A DNA stretch of 64,000 nt from Saprospiraceae bacterium (GCA_016720635.1 JADKKF010000010.1:91793-155792); one strand, 5' to 3'. Positions 27,573-36,784 are shown, numbered from the stretch's first letter. Numbers and translations: made by a program. Notes: generated by a model from the sequence alone, not told the origin.

Positions 27573-28739
27573 ATGTATAAATACATTATTCTGTTTTTTC
27601 TGTGTTTAAATTATGCGTATTCGCAAAATAATATAATGTTAGATTCAACTTTGTTGACTGCTAGGGTTGTGGACAATTCTTTGATGATTCCTTGGGAAAT
27701 CCTTTGGGGACCCGACGACCATATATGGGTCACGGAACGTAGAGGCCGTATCATAAGAATTGACCCAGTAACAAAAGTTAAAAAAACAATCCTGAATATA
27801 GAGTCTAGAATCGCCGATGCTGGTGAAGGTGAGCCTGGTATGCTGGGTATGGTTTTGCATCCTAATTTTGCAAATACTCCAAAAGTATATTTTGTATATA
27901 ATTATGGAGTGGCAGGAACTATCAAGGAAAGGCTTGTGAGCTGGGATTGGAATGGCGATACTCTTCAAAATGAGGTAACTTTGTTAGATAATGTCCCAGG
28001 TGGAAATATTCACGATGGCTCACGGTTGCTAATAACGACGGACAACAAACTATTGATGACTACTGGAGATACGGGCTCGTCCAATTTGTCCCAAAATTTA
28101 GGAAGTGTAAATGGAAAAATTTTGAGGCTTAACCTTGATGGGTCAATCCCCTCGGACAATCCCTTGCCAAATTCGTACGTATATTCATTTGGTCACCGAA
28201 ACCCACAAGGGCTATGCTATGGTGCCAATAATTCGATAATATATAGCTCTGAACATGGTGCCCAACAGTCTGATGAACTCAATCTAATCAAGCCGAATAG
28301 AAATTATGGATGGCCAAATGTTCAGGGTGCATGCAATACCACCACAGAAATGAACTTTTGCAATGCCAACAATGTCGTACCACCTCTTAAAGAATGGACA
28401 CCTTGTGTCGCCGTCAACGATTTGGTGTATTACAACCATCCCGCAATTCCCGAATTTAAAAATACGCTATTGATGGCTGTCCTTGGCGGGTTTGTGCTAA
28501 GACCCAGACTTTCTGTTTTATCTCTTTCTTCGGATGGTCTTCAAGTTACTGGTGAAAAAGAGTATCTGAAAGATCTCGGTAGGATTCGCGATATATGCAT
28601 CAATCCACACAATGGTGCAATTTTTATTGTTAATAATGGGGATAGTTATCCAGGCAGTGGACCAAATTCTTTAATTGAATATAGGAATCTTCAATACACT
28701 CCCATAACACGACCAATGTCCTTCAAAGCGATAATTTAG
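27573..28739 (+). CDS. PQQ-dependent sugar dehydrogenase-like (GSDH/L-sorbosone) secreted beta-propeller
   Basis: A signal peptide (MYKYIILFFLCLNYAYS) precedes a six-bladed propeller: VDNSLMIPWEILWGPDDHIWVTERRGRI, EPGMLGMVLHPNF, NIHDGSRLLITTDNKLLMTTGDTG, GKILRLNLDGSIPSDNP, SFGHRNPQGLCYG and SSEHGAQQSDELNLI, all diagnostic of the GSDH family, including the His and Arg/Asn that contact PQQ. The intact frame ends after 388 codons at IEYRNLQYTPITRPMSFKAII. Immediately downstream, scattered over other frames, is a T9SS type A sorting domain, so the original protein was longer. The ATG at 27573 is chosen over one at 27477 because it starts the signal peptide. Confidence 0.87.
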   Translation: MYKYIILFFLCLNYAYSQNNIMLDSTLLTARVVDNSLMIPWEILWGPDDHIWVTERRGRIIRIDPVTKVKKTILNIESRIADAGEGEPGMLGMVLHPNFANTPKVYFVYNYGVAGTIKERLVSWDWNGDTLQNEVTLLDNVPGGNIHDGSRLLITTDNKLLMTTGDTGSSNLSQNLGSVNGKILRLNLDGSIPSDNPLPNSYVYSFGHRNPQGLCYGANNSIIYSSEHGAQQSDELNLIKPNRNYGWPNVQGACNTTTEMNFCNANNVVPPLKEWTPCVAVNDLVYYNHPAIPEFKNTLLMAVLGGFVLRPRLSVLSLSSDGLQVTGEKEYLKDLGRIRDICINPHNGAIFIVNNGDSYPGSGPNSLIEYRNLQYTPITRPMSFKAII

Positions 28740-28969
28740 CTGTAATTTTTCCGAACCCAGCTTCTATCAACCTACCATGAAAATAGACCTTTCAGAGGAA
28801 TTGATTAGGGGATTTTTAGAAATTTTGATGTCAATGGCAACTTATTTCAATCACAAAAATTACTAATCGCCAAATGACCATAAACCCAAAAGTACCAAGC
28901 AGTGGCGTTTATATTTTGAAAATTTCTAACAATTTAACCAATTTGTACAAGAAAATAATTATACATTAA
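28697..28969 (+). pseudogene. remnant of T9SS type A sorting domain, broken over several frames
   Basis: Translated piecewise, this stretch gives NVLQSDNLAVIFPNPASINLP (to 28776), MKIDLSEELIRGFLEI (from 28777), FDVNGNLFQSQKLLIAK, then MTINPKVPSSGVYILKISN...KKIIIH with a stop at 28967-28969. In order these make one complete type A domain (FPNP, DVNG, PSGVYxLKI, basic end). At least four frame changes are needed to join them to the upstream propeller. The gene therefore probably once ended at 28969, and the visible protein has lost its export tag. Confidence 0.75.
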
Positions 28970-29159
28970 GTTTATAATTAATATATAAAATACTGTTTAC
29001 TAAAATTATATACATTATGTTAATAATTATTTAATTATTATTTCAAATAATTTGCTTTGTTGGTCTTTTTTGAAATATATTTACTTAACCATACGAAAAT
29101 AAGAAATTACTACCAAGTCATAGTATTGTTCATTTGAATAATTATAGGGTGTCCACAGT
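28970..29159. other. AT-rich intergenic stretch
   Basis: Very AT-rich spacer between the broken sorting domain and the terminator at 29160. No coding or RNA signal is seen. Confidence 0.5.
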
Positions 29160-29196
29160 AAGTCTTGCCGAATTAAGTTCTTGGCGAGACTTTTTT
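29160..29196 (+). terminator. intrinsic terminator after the sugar-dehydrogenase-like gene
   Basis: AAGTCTTGCC (29160-29169) pairs with GGCGAGACTT (29183-29192) with one G-T pair and a 13-base loop, followed by a T6 run. It lies past the broken sorting domain, as expected if that domain belonged to the transcript. Confidence 0.7.
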
Positions 29197-29232
29197 GTTT
29201 TATATTCATATCTTTCAGTGTTCAAAGTTGTG

Positions 29233-29240
29233 TACATTTG
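29233..29240 (+). promoter_or_regulatory. -7 promoter box of the M1 peptidase gene
   Basis: TACATTTG fits TAnnTTTG and ends 24 bases before the ATG at 29265, which supports that start over an upstream TTG in frame at 29181. Confidence 0.5.
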
Positions 29241-29264
29241 TATCAAATTCAATTAAATCTTAAT

Positions 29265-32200
29265 ATGAAAGGTCAGTTCTGGTCTATTATTATCGTACTT
29301 TGCCTAGTCCAAAATGTTTTCGGTCAAAAGGCCTATTTTCAGCAGAAAGTAAATACAAAGATTGATGTTCGTTTGGATGATATCAAGCATACCTTGCAAG
29401 GAGATTGCCAAATAAATTATTTTAACAATTCCCCAGATACGTTGAGATTTTTGTATTTTAATCTCTGGCCCAATGCCTACAAGCATCGCTCCACACGATT
29501 TGCCACTCAGCAGATCAGAAATGGTCAAACAGATTTTTATTTTTCCAAGGAAAAAGAGAAAGGATTTCTAAAAGATGTAGATTTTCAGGTCGATGGAAAA
29601 TCACTTAGGTATCTTGAAGTCAATGGAAGCCCTGATATGGTAAAGGTGATGTTGGAAAACCCAATCTTACCTAATCAATCAATTACGATTACGACGCCAT
29701 TAAAACTGAAAATTCCAAATAGTTTTTCTAGGTTGGGACACGTCGATAATTCATACCAAATCACGCAATGGTATCCAAAGCCAGCTGTTTATGATCACAA
29801 GGGTTGGCATCCAATGCCTTATCTGGATCAAGGTGAATTTTATTCTGAATTCGGAGATTTTGAAGTCTCTATCACCCTCCCAACCAATTATGTAGTTGGG
29901 GCTACAGGTGAGCTCATCACGGATAGTGAAAAGGCTTTTATCAATGCTAAAATCGTTGAAACTGAGCATTTGTTTTTACAAAATGATTCAGCCCTTTACA
30001 GCAAAATAGTTCCTATTTCTTCGCCAGAGTTTAAGACGATTACTTATAAGGCGCAAAACGTTCACGACTTCGCTTGGTTTGCTGATAAGCAATTTTTTAT
30101 ACAAAAAAGCAAAGTAAATCTAGCCTCGGGCAGGACCGTGGATACCTATACTTTGTTTACCCCGACCGATTTGAAATATTGGAAAAAGTCTATACAATAC
30201 ATTGATCAAGCTGTATTATTTTATTCAGAGAAAGTGGGAGAATATCCTTATCCACAAGCGACGGCGGTCCAAAGCGCCTTGAGTGCTGGTGGCGGAATGG
30301 AATATCCTATGATCACTGTCATAGGTCGGGTAGGTAGTGGAAAATCCTTGGACGAAGTCATCGCACATGAAGTGGGACACAATTGGTTTTACGGGATTCT
30401 AGCATCCAATGAACGGGAACATGCGTGGATGGACGAAGGATTAAATTCCTATATTGAGAAACTATATATGCAAAAATATTATCCTGATACAGATAAGAAA
30501 GAAAAAGAGTTTGATATAGCAAAAATTGGGATCGATTATTTTGGATTAAAAAAAATGCTGCAAGCACCAGATACTCATTCGGAGAAGATGACCAATTATA
30601 ATTATGGTTTTAGTTCATATACTTTACCCAGTAATTATCTCTTGCATTGGAGGGCTCAAGTAGGAGAGGAGCTCGCTGACAAGACCATGAGGCATTATTT
30701 TGATGAATGGAAATTCAAACATCCTTACCCAAGCGATTTAAAGTCAAGCTTTGAGTCAGTCGAAAACCAAAATTTAACATGGCTATTCGATGGTTTGATT
30801 GCCAAAAATAAAAAGCCCGACTATTTTATTAAAAATATCGCTAAAAATCAGGATCATACCGATATAACCATTGCAAATAAAGGGGATGTTGATTTAGCTA
30901 TGCCCATTTCAATGTATAAAAACGATCAAAAAATATTAACCAGATGGTCAACTGGCAAGTCCAATGAAGTCATTTCTTTTCCAGGTACAGATTATACAAA
31001 AGTAGTCATCGATCCCGACAACACTTCGCCTGATTTGTCCCCTCGCAATAACTATTCTTTATCAACTGATAAAATAGATAACCACAAAAAAATGTCATTT
31101 AAACTTGGGGCAGGATTTGTTAAACCCGATGAAAATCGATTGAATTTTCTTCCAATACTATCTTACAACTCATATGATAAATTCTCCTTAGGCGTATTGC
31201 TGCACAATGTTAATTTGCCTATCAGAAATTTTGAATTTCAGTTGATGCCAATGTTTGGTTTTGGATCAAAGGACCTCATTGGTACGGCGAATGCAGTTTA
31301 TCATAAGTATATGGAACAGGGCTTTCTTTCTGGGATTGATTTTAAATTAAATTTTAGAAAATATAACGAATTTAACTCGGAAGTGGAAGGAATAGACAAA
31401 CTAGGATATTGGCGAGCAATACCTGAAATTCAGTTTAATATTAGATCCAAACCAACGAGCTCATTTTATCAAAATATTTCAGTAAGAGGAATTTATTTGA
31501 GCAAAGAGGGCATCAATTTCGATTCAACAGGAAATACCATTGAATCCAATAATAGGTTTGTGAAGCAGCTTACCTACTCATTGGGTGAAAAAAAGGTTAT
31601 CAATCCTTACAGCGTAAAATTTGTGTTGGAGCAGCAAGATTATAAGACTTTTTCAGGCAATAAAGAGAATTACCTGAAGCTGGACATGGAGGCTAAATTT
31701 GCTTTTCATTATATGAAAAATAAAAAGTTCGATGTTAGGCTTTTTGGTGGTTATTTTATAAAAAATACTCAACAATCAAATCTTTCATTCAGCGATGAAT
31801 TAAATCGAGGATATTATTCACTTTTGGGCAATGGAAGCGTTGATTATTATAAAGAATTTGCATTAATGGGGCGTAACGATTATCAGGGGATTTTTGGTCA
31901 ACAAAATGTAGAAATCATGGGAGGATTCAAAAATCGTTTCGAATATGATCGGTCATTCTTGAATTCTAGTTATTATATTCTGGCATTTAATGCCAAGTTA
32001 GATCTGCCTCAAACTGGCAAATTTTTCCCATTAAAACCTTATGTAGATCTAGGGTATGCGCAAAACCCATCGTATGATCCTGAGCAAGATATCGAGGGCT
32101 TTGAGTCACCTTTTTCTTACACCGCAGGGGTGATGTTGGACTATATGGATGGCCTCTTTAGCGTTCAGTTTCCGATATTTTATTCTAAGAATATTAATAG

Positions 32201-32342
32201 AGTTTATCGTGAAGAAAATGGCGGTAATCGCGGCTTGAATAAGTATGAAAAACAAATTACCTTTACTTTGAATTTGAATAAATTAAATATTTTCAATTAT
32301 ACCCACAAAATCGAAACTGTACTGCCTTATTTAATAAATTGA
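29265..32342 (+). CDS. M1-family zinc metallopeptidase with C-terminal probable beta-barrel
   Basis: The 1025-residue protein has a signal peptide (MKGQFWSIIIVLCLVQNVFG), an N-terminal saddle domain, and an M1 catalytic domain with GGGMEYPMI in place of GAMEN and the zinc site HEVGHN (His368, Glu369, His372) with Glu391 in EHAWMDEG, an exact HExxH-x18-E. From about residue 600 the chain changes to alternating hydrophobic/polar strands separated by polar turns (for example LNFLPILSYNSYDKFSLGVLLHNVNL, and a last strand ITFTLNLNKLNIFNYTHK). This looks like an outer-membrane barrel, and no T9SS sorting domain is present. It may be an aminopeptidase anchored in the outer membrane. The barrel call is inference. 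Confidence 0.88.
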   Translation: MKGQFWSIIIVLCLVQNVFGQKAYFQQKVNTKIDVRLDDIKHTLQGDCQINYFNNSPDTLRFLYFNLWPNAYKHRSTRFATQQIRNGQTDFYFSKEKEKGFLKDVDFQVDGKSLRYLEVNGSPDMVKVMLENPILPNQSITITTPLKLKIPNSFSRLGHVDNSYQITQWYPKPAVYDHKGWHPMPYLDQGEFYSEFGDFEVSITLPTNYVVGATGELITDSEKAFINAKIVETEHLFLQNDSALYSKIVPISSPEFKTITYKAQNVHDFAWFADKQFFIQKSKVNLASGRTVDTYTLFTPTDLKYWKKSIQYIDQAVLFYSEKVGEYPYPQATAVQSALSAGGGMEYPMITVIGRVGSGKSLDEVIAHEVGHNWFYGILASNEREHAWMDEGLNSYIEKLYMQKYYPDTDKKEKEFDIAKIGIDYFGLKKMLQAPDTHSEKMTNYNYGFSSYTLPSNYLLHWRAQVGEELADKTMRHYFDEWKFKHPYPSDLKSSFESVENQNLTWLFDGLIAKNKKPDYFIKNIAKNQDHTDITIANKGDVDLAMPISMYKNDQKILTRWSTGKSNEVISFPGTDYTKVVIDPDNTSPDLSPRNNYSLSTDKIDNHKKMSFKLGAGFVKPDENRLNFLPILSYNSYDKFSLGVLLHNVNLPIRNFEFQLMPMFGFGSKDLIGTANAVYHKYMEQGFLSGIDFKLNFRKYNEFNSEVEGIDKLGYWRAIPEIQFNIRSKPTSSFYQNISVRGIYLSKEGINFDSTGNTIESNNRFVKQLTYSLGEKKVINPYSVKFVLEQQDYKTFSGNKENYLKLDMEAKFAFHYMKNKKFDVRLFGGYFIKNTQQSNLSFSDELNRGYYSLLGNGSVDYYKEFALMGRNDYQGIFGQQNVEIMGGFKNRFEYDRSFLNSSYYILAFNAKLDLPQTGKFFPLKPYVDLGYAQNPSYDPEQDIEGFESPFSYTAGVMLDYMDGLFSVQFPIFYSKNINRVYREENGGNRGLNKYEKQITFTLNLNKLNIFNYTHKIETVLPYLIN

Positions 32343-32349
32343 TAGTTTT

Positions 32350-33606
32350 ATGCCTATATTCTGCGATTCAGAAATTAACCAATTAAAGCAAGTCATTGTC
32401 CATAGACCAGATAGCGGTATAGCTAGGATTACTCCAAAAAAATCAGAGGACTTACTCTTTGACGATATTGTGCATTTGCCGCAGATGCAAGCCGAACATG
32501 ACGTATTCACGAGTGTTTTGCGTGGACTTATAGGTGAATCAAATGTTATGTATGCCTATAATTTGCTCAAGGAAGCCATTGACTCCGATTCTGAAAAAAA
32601 GGCAGAGTTGGTCAAGATGATCGTGGAATACGAAGAATTGCCCATAGCTACTACCCAATTATTCAATGAAACTTTGACGACTCCTGAGCTCGTCGAGGTT
32701 CTTATCACAGGCTATTGGGAGAAAGAAGATCGAATTTATTTTGAACCCATTCCTAATTTTATATTTACTAGGGATATTGCCGTGACTATCAAGGATCACG
32801 TAATCATAACAAGGGCTGCCAAGGAAGCAAGATTTCGTGAGAATATACTGACAAGGTTTATATTTTGGGCACATCCTTATTTTGGGACACTGTATGATCA
32901 GCAAAAGATAATCAATCTTAATCTAATCGAGCAATTTCCGCCTTCACGGTGGGGCGAAAAAGTATGTATAGAAGGAGGAGATGTGATGATGTTTGACCCT
33001 CAGTATGTTCTTGTGGGTTGCAGTGAAAGGACCACAGATCATGCATTTCACGCTTTGAAGAAGGTTATTTTTGAGAAAAAAATAGTAGAAAATGTAGTCC
33101 AGGTGAATATCCCTTCTGAGAGATCATTCATGCACATCGATACGATATTCACGAGGATCGATAAAGATTTTACTGTAGTTTACAAGCCTATAATCTATGA
33201 TGGACTGGGTTCTTATGTTACGGTTTTTAGATCAGATGGTACCCAAAAGGTTTATTACAATGTCAAGGACTTTATCCTAGCTGAGATCAATCCGAACATG
33301 AAATTTATTTTTTCAGGAAATGGCATCTCTCCTTATCAAGAACGCGAGCAGTGGACCGATGGTTGTAATTTGGTCGCTTTAAAGCCTGGCGTAGCCATCA
33401 CTTATGACCGAAATCCAAAGACTGAAAAAGCTTTTGTGCAGAATGGTTTTGCGATTAGATCTGCTTTGGATATTTTAAAAGATATCAAAGAAAACGGACT
33501 TACGTTAGAAATGTTAGAGAAAACCATCATTACAATACCCTCATCGGAGCTCAGCAGGGCTAGAGGAGGATCCCACTGTATGACTTGCCCAATCAATAGG
33601 GAATGA
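32350..33606 (+). CDS. arcA: arginine deiminase
   Basis: Converts arginine to citrulline and ammonia. The 418-residue product has the guanidino-group-modifying fold: LKQVIVHRPDSGIARITP at the start, FTRDIAV, EGGDVMMFDPQ, the catalytic histidine in FMHIDTIFTRIDKD and the nucleophile near the end in RARGGSHCMTCPI (Cys410). It starts 8 bases after the M1 peptidase, so the two are probably co-transcribed, which could link peptide breakdown to arginine use. No arcB or arcC is nearby. Cytoplasmic. Confidence 0.92.
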   Translation: MPIFCDSEINQLKQVIVHRPDSGIARITPKKSEDLLFDDIVHLPQMQAEHDVFTSVLRGLIGESNVMYAYNLLKEAIDSDSEKKAELVKMIVEYEELPIATTQLFNETLTTPELVEVLITGYWEKEDRIYFEPIPNFIFTRDIAVTIKDHVIITRAAKEARFRENILTRFIFWAHPYFGTLYDQQKIINLNLIEQFPPSRWGEKVCIEGGDVMMFDPQYVLVGCSERTTDHAFHALKKVIFEKKIVENVVQVNIPSERSFMHIDTIFTRIDKDFTVVYKPIIYDGLGSYVTVFRSDGTQKVYYNVKDFILAEINPNMKFIFSGNGISPYQEREQWTDGCNLVALKPGVAITYDRNPKTEKAFVQNGFAIRSALDILKDIKENGLTLEMLEKTIITIPSSELSRARGGSHCMTCPINRE

Positions 33607-33609
33607 TGA

Positions 33610-34356
33610 TTAAGTGAAATTTTGTGCCAGGTGTAGAAATTTGGCCATTCCTTTTCGTTTTTGCTCATCATACGAATAGCTTATATTTTCCTTAAAATAT
33701 TTGGAAAATGGAAATTCAGGGGTTTCTTGGTGACATTCTTTTATTATCAGATCGATATCTTCTAAGCCCAATTGAAATGACTCATTCAGTGCATCGTGTA
33801 AAGCTTCTTTGATGGTTTCGTCTTGAGCCACCCAAACAGCGAACACAAAGGGAAGTCCCGTATATTCTTTCCAAGCTATGGCTAGGTCCCATTTTTGATA
33901 TTTATCTTGAAATGCAAGACATTTATCTCCAATCACCAAAATGGCTTCTTCTGGAGTTAATTCTTTGACATTCATTATTTTTTTTGATTCAAAAACTACT
34001 TCGATATTCCAATGGTGTTTACAAAGTATTTGGCATAACAAAACCGAGGTCATGCTTTCGTCGTCGAGGTATATTTTTTTGATTGCCTCCATCTTTGAGG
34101 GACTAAAAAGTGCTACTGTATATACTTCATTTTCAGCACCAATACAGTAATCAGTCATTACACAATGATTATTTTTGACCAGTGCTCCCACAGGCAATAA
34201 AGCGAAGTCAACTGTCTTTTCAAAAAATAGTTTACCGCAAACTGCTGGCACTTCGAGCTGTATTTCTATTTTGCCTTTCAATCCATTCAAGTTCATTCCG
34301 TGTATAAATGGCCTTGTATTCCAATAATTTACGGCCACTCCTTGATACTTTTTCAT
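33610..34356 (-). CDS. mqnA: chorismate dehydratase (futalosine pathway)
   Basis: MqnA converts chorismate to 3-enolpyruvylbenzoate, the first committed step of menaquinone synthesis by the futalosine route. The 248-residue product has the family pattern: VAVNYWNTRPFIHGM at the start, VDFALLPVGAL, YCIGAENEVYTVALFS, YLDDESMTSVLLCQIL, LVIGDKCLAF and the late WKEYTGLPFVFAVWVA. It has a solute-binding-protein-like fold without a signal peptide, so it is cytoplasmic. The ATG overlaps the stop of the phosphatase gene by four bases (ATGA, 34353-34356), implying coupled translation. Confidence 0.92.
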   Translation of the reverse strand: MKKYQGVAVNYWNTRPFIHGMNLNGLKGKIEIQLEVPAVCGKLFFEKTVDFALLPVGALVKNNHCVMTDYCIGAENEVYTVALFSPSKMEAIKKIYLDDESMTSVLLCQILCKHHWNIEVVFESKKIMNVKELTPEEAILVIGDKCLAFQDKYQKWDLAIAWKEYTGLPFVFAVWVAQDETIKEALHDALNESFQLGLEDIDLIIKECHQETPEFPFSKYFKENISYSYDEQKRKGMAKFLHLAQNFT

Positions 34357-34976
34357 GCAAGATGCTTTATACTATTCTCTTCATTAAAAACAAATATATC
34401 TTCTTTGTATTTTAGATCATACCACCCAGTATTAGTGTGCTCTATTTCTTCCATTTTATTCAAAGGCAATCCCTTGAGCAGTGCTATCAAAACTCTGATG
34501 GTTCTGCCATGTGTACATATTAAAATGTTTTTATGTGGAATATGTTGTAGCCAATCGATAAATATTTGGCATCTAGCGGCTAATTCCCAAGCTGTTTCTC
34601 CTTCTTCGATTTTTGAATCAAAATCACCCTTGCTCCAGCGATCTATGAGCAGATTGTAATTATCATTGATGATATTTTTATTTGCCAATCCTTCACTTTT
34701 TCCCCATGAAATTTCGTCGATAAGTGAACTGATGACCCAAGCTTTGGGATTTTTTTTTACGATTTCTGATACCGTCTGTTGGCTTCGAACCAAGGTGGAA
34801 CTAACCACCAAATCAAAAAATTCAGAATTAAAATATTCGCAAAATTTTCTGGCTTGTAGCCATCCTTTCTCGTTGAGTTCGGCATTAATACCCCTACCTT
34901 GGACTATCCCTAAAGCATTATAGGCAGTCTCACCATGGCGTACGATGATGATGCGTTTTGTATGATTATCTAACAT
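34353..34976 (-). CDS. histidine phosphatase (phosphoglycerate mutase-like)
   Basis: The protein of about 207 residues begins RIIIVRHGETAYNALGIVQGRG, the RHG catalytic motif of the histidine phosphatase family. It also has LVVSSTLVRSQQT and the second histidine in ILICTHGRTIRVLIALL. The acceptor could be a phosphosugar, phosphonucleotide or alpha-ribazole phosphate; nothing here decides. ATG at 34976 is chosen over a TTG at 34988 in the same frame. It is translationally coupled to mqnA, although no link to menaquinone is known to me. Confidence 0.85.
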   Translation of the reverse strand: MLDNHTKRIIIVRHGETAYNALGIVQGRGINAELNEKGWLQARKFCEYFNSEFFDLVVSSTLVRSQQTVSEIVKKNPKAWVISSLIDEISWGKSEGLANKNIINDNYNLLIDRWSKGDFDSKIEEGETAWELAARCQIFIDWLQHIPHKNILICTHGRTIRVLIALLKGLPLNKMEEIEHTNTGWYDLKYKEDIFVFNEENSIKHLA

Positions 34977-35095
34977 GTATCCTGACAAACATTTAAAAAT
35001 AACTTGTTTCGCTCACGCATAAAGGCCAATAGTTGGCCATTAGGGTTCGATATATTGGTGCGATCGAACCATTTGCTAAAAATACTATGTACACT

Positions 35096-36454
35096 CTATA
35101 GGAACTGTATCAAGTCATACTGAGTTATGATATGCATATTTCCGATTTGGTCTTTGGTTAGAACCGCAGGAATCGATTTGCTTATATATTTTGTCAAATC
35201 TCTAGCATTCATTTCCATATCTACTAGTGGGAATGGCTCAGACATGATGGACCTAATTTCATCGTTTTGGTTGGCTTGGGCATTTGGATCCAGTAAAAAA
35301 TTCACAATTGAGTTTTCGGTTATCGAACCCACTAGTTTTTCGCCTTCCAATACGGGTAGCTGGGATATATCGTGTTGTTTCATGAGTGCAAAAACTTCGC
35401 GGATGGATTGAACTGATTGGATCGTTATGTACTGTTTGGCCTTCTTCGAGGTAATAATGTCTTTGACTTTGTTCTCACCATCCAAAAAGCCCCTTTCCTT
35501 CATCCAATCATCGTTAAAAATCTTACCTACATATCGACTTCCATGATCGTGAAATATCAAGACTACCACATCTGTTGGTTTGAGTTTGCCTCTAAGTTGC
35601 AACAGTCCAGCCATGGCCGATCCAGCAGAATATCCTAGCAAGATGCCCTCTTCTCTAGCCAATTTGCGAGCCATGATGGCCCCATCCTTATCTGTAACCT
35701 TTTCAAAATGGTCAATGAGAGAAAAATCTACGTTTTTAGGCAAAATATCTTCGCCGATGCCTTCAGTAATGTAAGGATAAATTTCTTTTTCATCAAATTG
35801 TCCCGTTTCGTGGTATTTTTTGAAAACTGATCCAAAGGTGTCAATCCCCCAAACTTGGACATTGGGGTTCTTTTCTTTTAAATATTTTGCAGTACCCGAG
35901 ATGGTTCCGCCCGTGCCTACACCTACTACCAAATGGGTTATCTTTCCTTCTGTCTGATCCCAAATTTCTGGTCCAGTAGATTCATAATGCGCTAACGTAT
36001 TGGAAAGATTGTCATATTGATTGCACCAATATGAATTTGGAATTTCTTTATTTAGTCTTTCTGCTACAGAATAATACGATCTTGGATCATTGGGTTCAAC
36101 ATTGGTAGGACAAACGATAACCTCGGAGCCCAAAGCTCTTAGCATATCCATTTTTTCTTTGGATTGCTTGTCGCTGGTTGTAAATATGCATCGATATCCC
36201 TTCACACAAGCAGCTATTGCAAGTCCCATACCCGTGTTGCCCGAAGTACACTCTATGATGGTGCCACCTGGCTTGATATCGCCCCTCTGTTCTGCATCTT
36301 CGAGCATTTTGAGCGCCATACGATCTTTTATGGAATGTCCAGGATTGAATGTTTCGATTTTCGCTAACACAAGTGCTGGTATTCCTTCCGTGACTTTATT
36401 CAATTTTACAAGCGGAGTATTGCCTATGGTTTCTAATATATTGTTGAAATACAT
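35096..36454 (-). CDS. PLP-dependent cystathionine beta-synthase / cysteine synthase with C-terminal CBS domains
   Basis: The catalytic part (residues ~1-320) is a fold II PLP enzyme: NTPLVKLNKV, the PLP lysine in NPGHSIKDRMAL, the substrate loop ECTSGNTGMGLA, and the phosphate-binding GVGTGGTISG. The C-terminal ~120 residues hold two CBS domains (ITIQSVQSIREVFALMKQHDISQLPVL...; IRSIMSEPFPLVDMEMNARDL...), as in CBS enzymes, which often bind adenosyl ligands such as SAM. It could make cystathionine from serine and homocysteine, or cysteine. No partner gene lies beside it. A structured leader with a terminator-like hairpin precedes it. Confidence 0.9.
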   Translation of the reverse strand: MYFNNILETIGNTPLVKLNKVTEGIPALVLAKIETFNPGHSIKDRMALKMLEDAEQRGDIKPGGTIIECTSGNTGMGLAIAACVKGYRCIFTTSDKQSKEKMDMLRALGSEVIVCPTNVEPNDPRSYYSVAERLNKEIPNSYWCNQYDNLSNTLAHYESTGPEIWDQTEGKITHLVVGVGTGGTISGTAKYLKEKNPNVQVWGIDTFGSVFKKYHETGQFDEKEIYPYITEGIGEDILPKNVDFSLIDHFEKVTDKDGAIMARKLAREEGILLGYSAGSAMAGLLQLRGKLKPTDVVVLIFHDHGSRYVGKIFNDDWMKERGFLDGENKVKDIITSKKAKQYITIQSVQSIREVFALMKQHDISQLPVLEGEKLVGSITENSIVNFLLDPNAQANQNDEIRSIMSEPFPLVDMEMNARDLTKYISKSIPAVLTKDQIGNMHIITQYDLIQFL

Positions 36455-36480
36455 ATTGTTTGGGTAGTGTGAAAATGACT

Positions 36481-36575
36481 AAAATAAAATAGCCCGAAAA
36501 TACCTTTGTAATTTCGGGCCGAAGACTAAGGTCTCAAAATAAGAAAACTACTTCTTTATGTTAATGGCCGAAGCC
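36481..36575 (-). promoter_or_regulatory. structured 5' leader with terminator-like hairpin before the CBS-type gene
   Basis: On the minus strand three hairpins occur in order: GGC-TTCG-GCC (36566-36575), AGAC-CTTA-GTCT, and GCCCGAAA/TTTTCGGGC with a 12-base loop (36492-36519) followed by TATTTTATTTT. The last looks like an intrinsic terminator just 37 bases before the ATG. Together with the -7 box at 36621 it suggests an attenuator or riboswitch of about 160 bases. No ATG-initiated leader peptide and no known sulfur riboswitch core was recognised. Confidence 0.45.
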
Positions 36576-36784
36576 AAATCAAATTATATATAAATAATTG
36601 ATATATAAAAAATATCAATACAAAGATAACACTAATTTAAATATTTAAGTTCCCTTTTTAAATTATTTTTTACTGAATTCATGCAAATACAATGCCAAGT
36701 TTTTAAAAATTAAAAAAAATCCAAATATAATTAACAGATTAATTTTTATATAATGTGCAAACACTTGACTTACAATTGACTATG
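36576..36784. other. AT-rich intergenic stretch upstream of the leader
   Basis: Runs from the leader hairpins to the 3' end of the outer-membrane protein gene. It is dominated by A/T runs and imperfect ATATAT palindromes. Apart from the -7 box at 36621 nothing is recognised. Confidence 0.5.
36621..36628 (-). promoter_or_regulatory. -7 promoter box of the CBS-type gene
   Basis: TATCTTTG on the minus strand fits TAnnTTTG. Transcription from here would give a leader of about 160 bases containing the three hairpins at 36481-36575. Confidence 0.45.

Noticed and set aside
29181..29264. Longer N-terminus for the M1 peptidase from a TTG at 29181
   Set aside because: The segment overlaps the terminator T-run and the -7 box at 29233, so it would not be translated; the ATG at 29265 starts a clean signal peptide.
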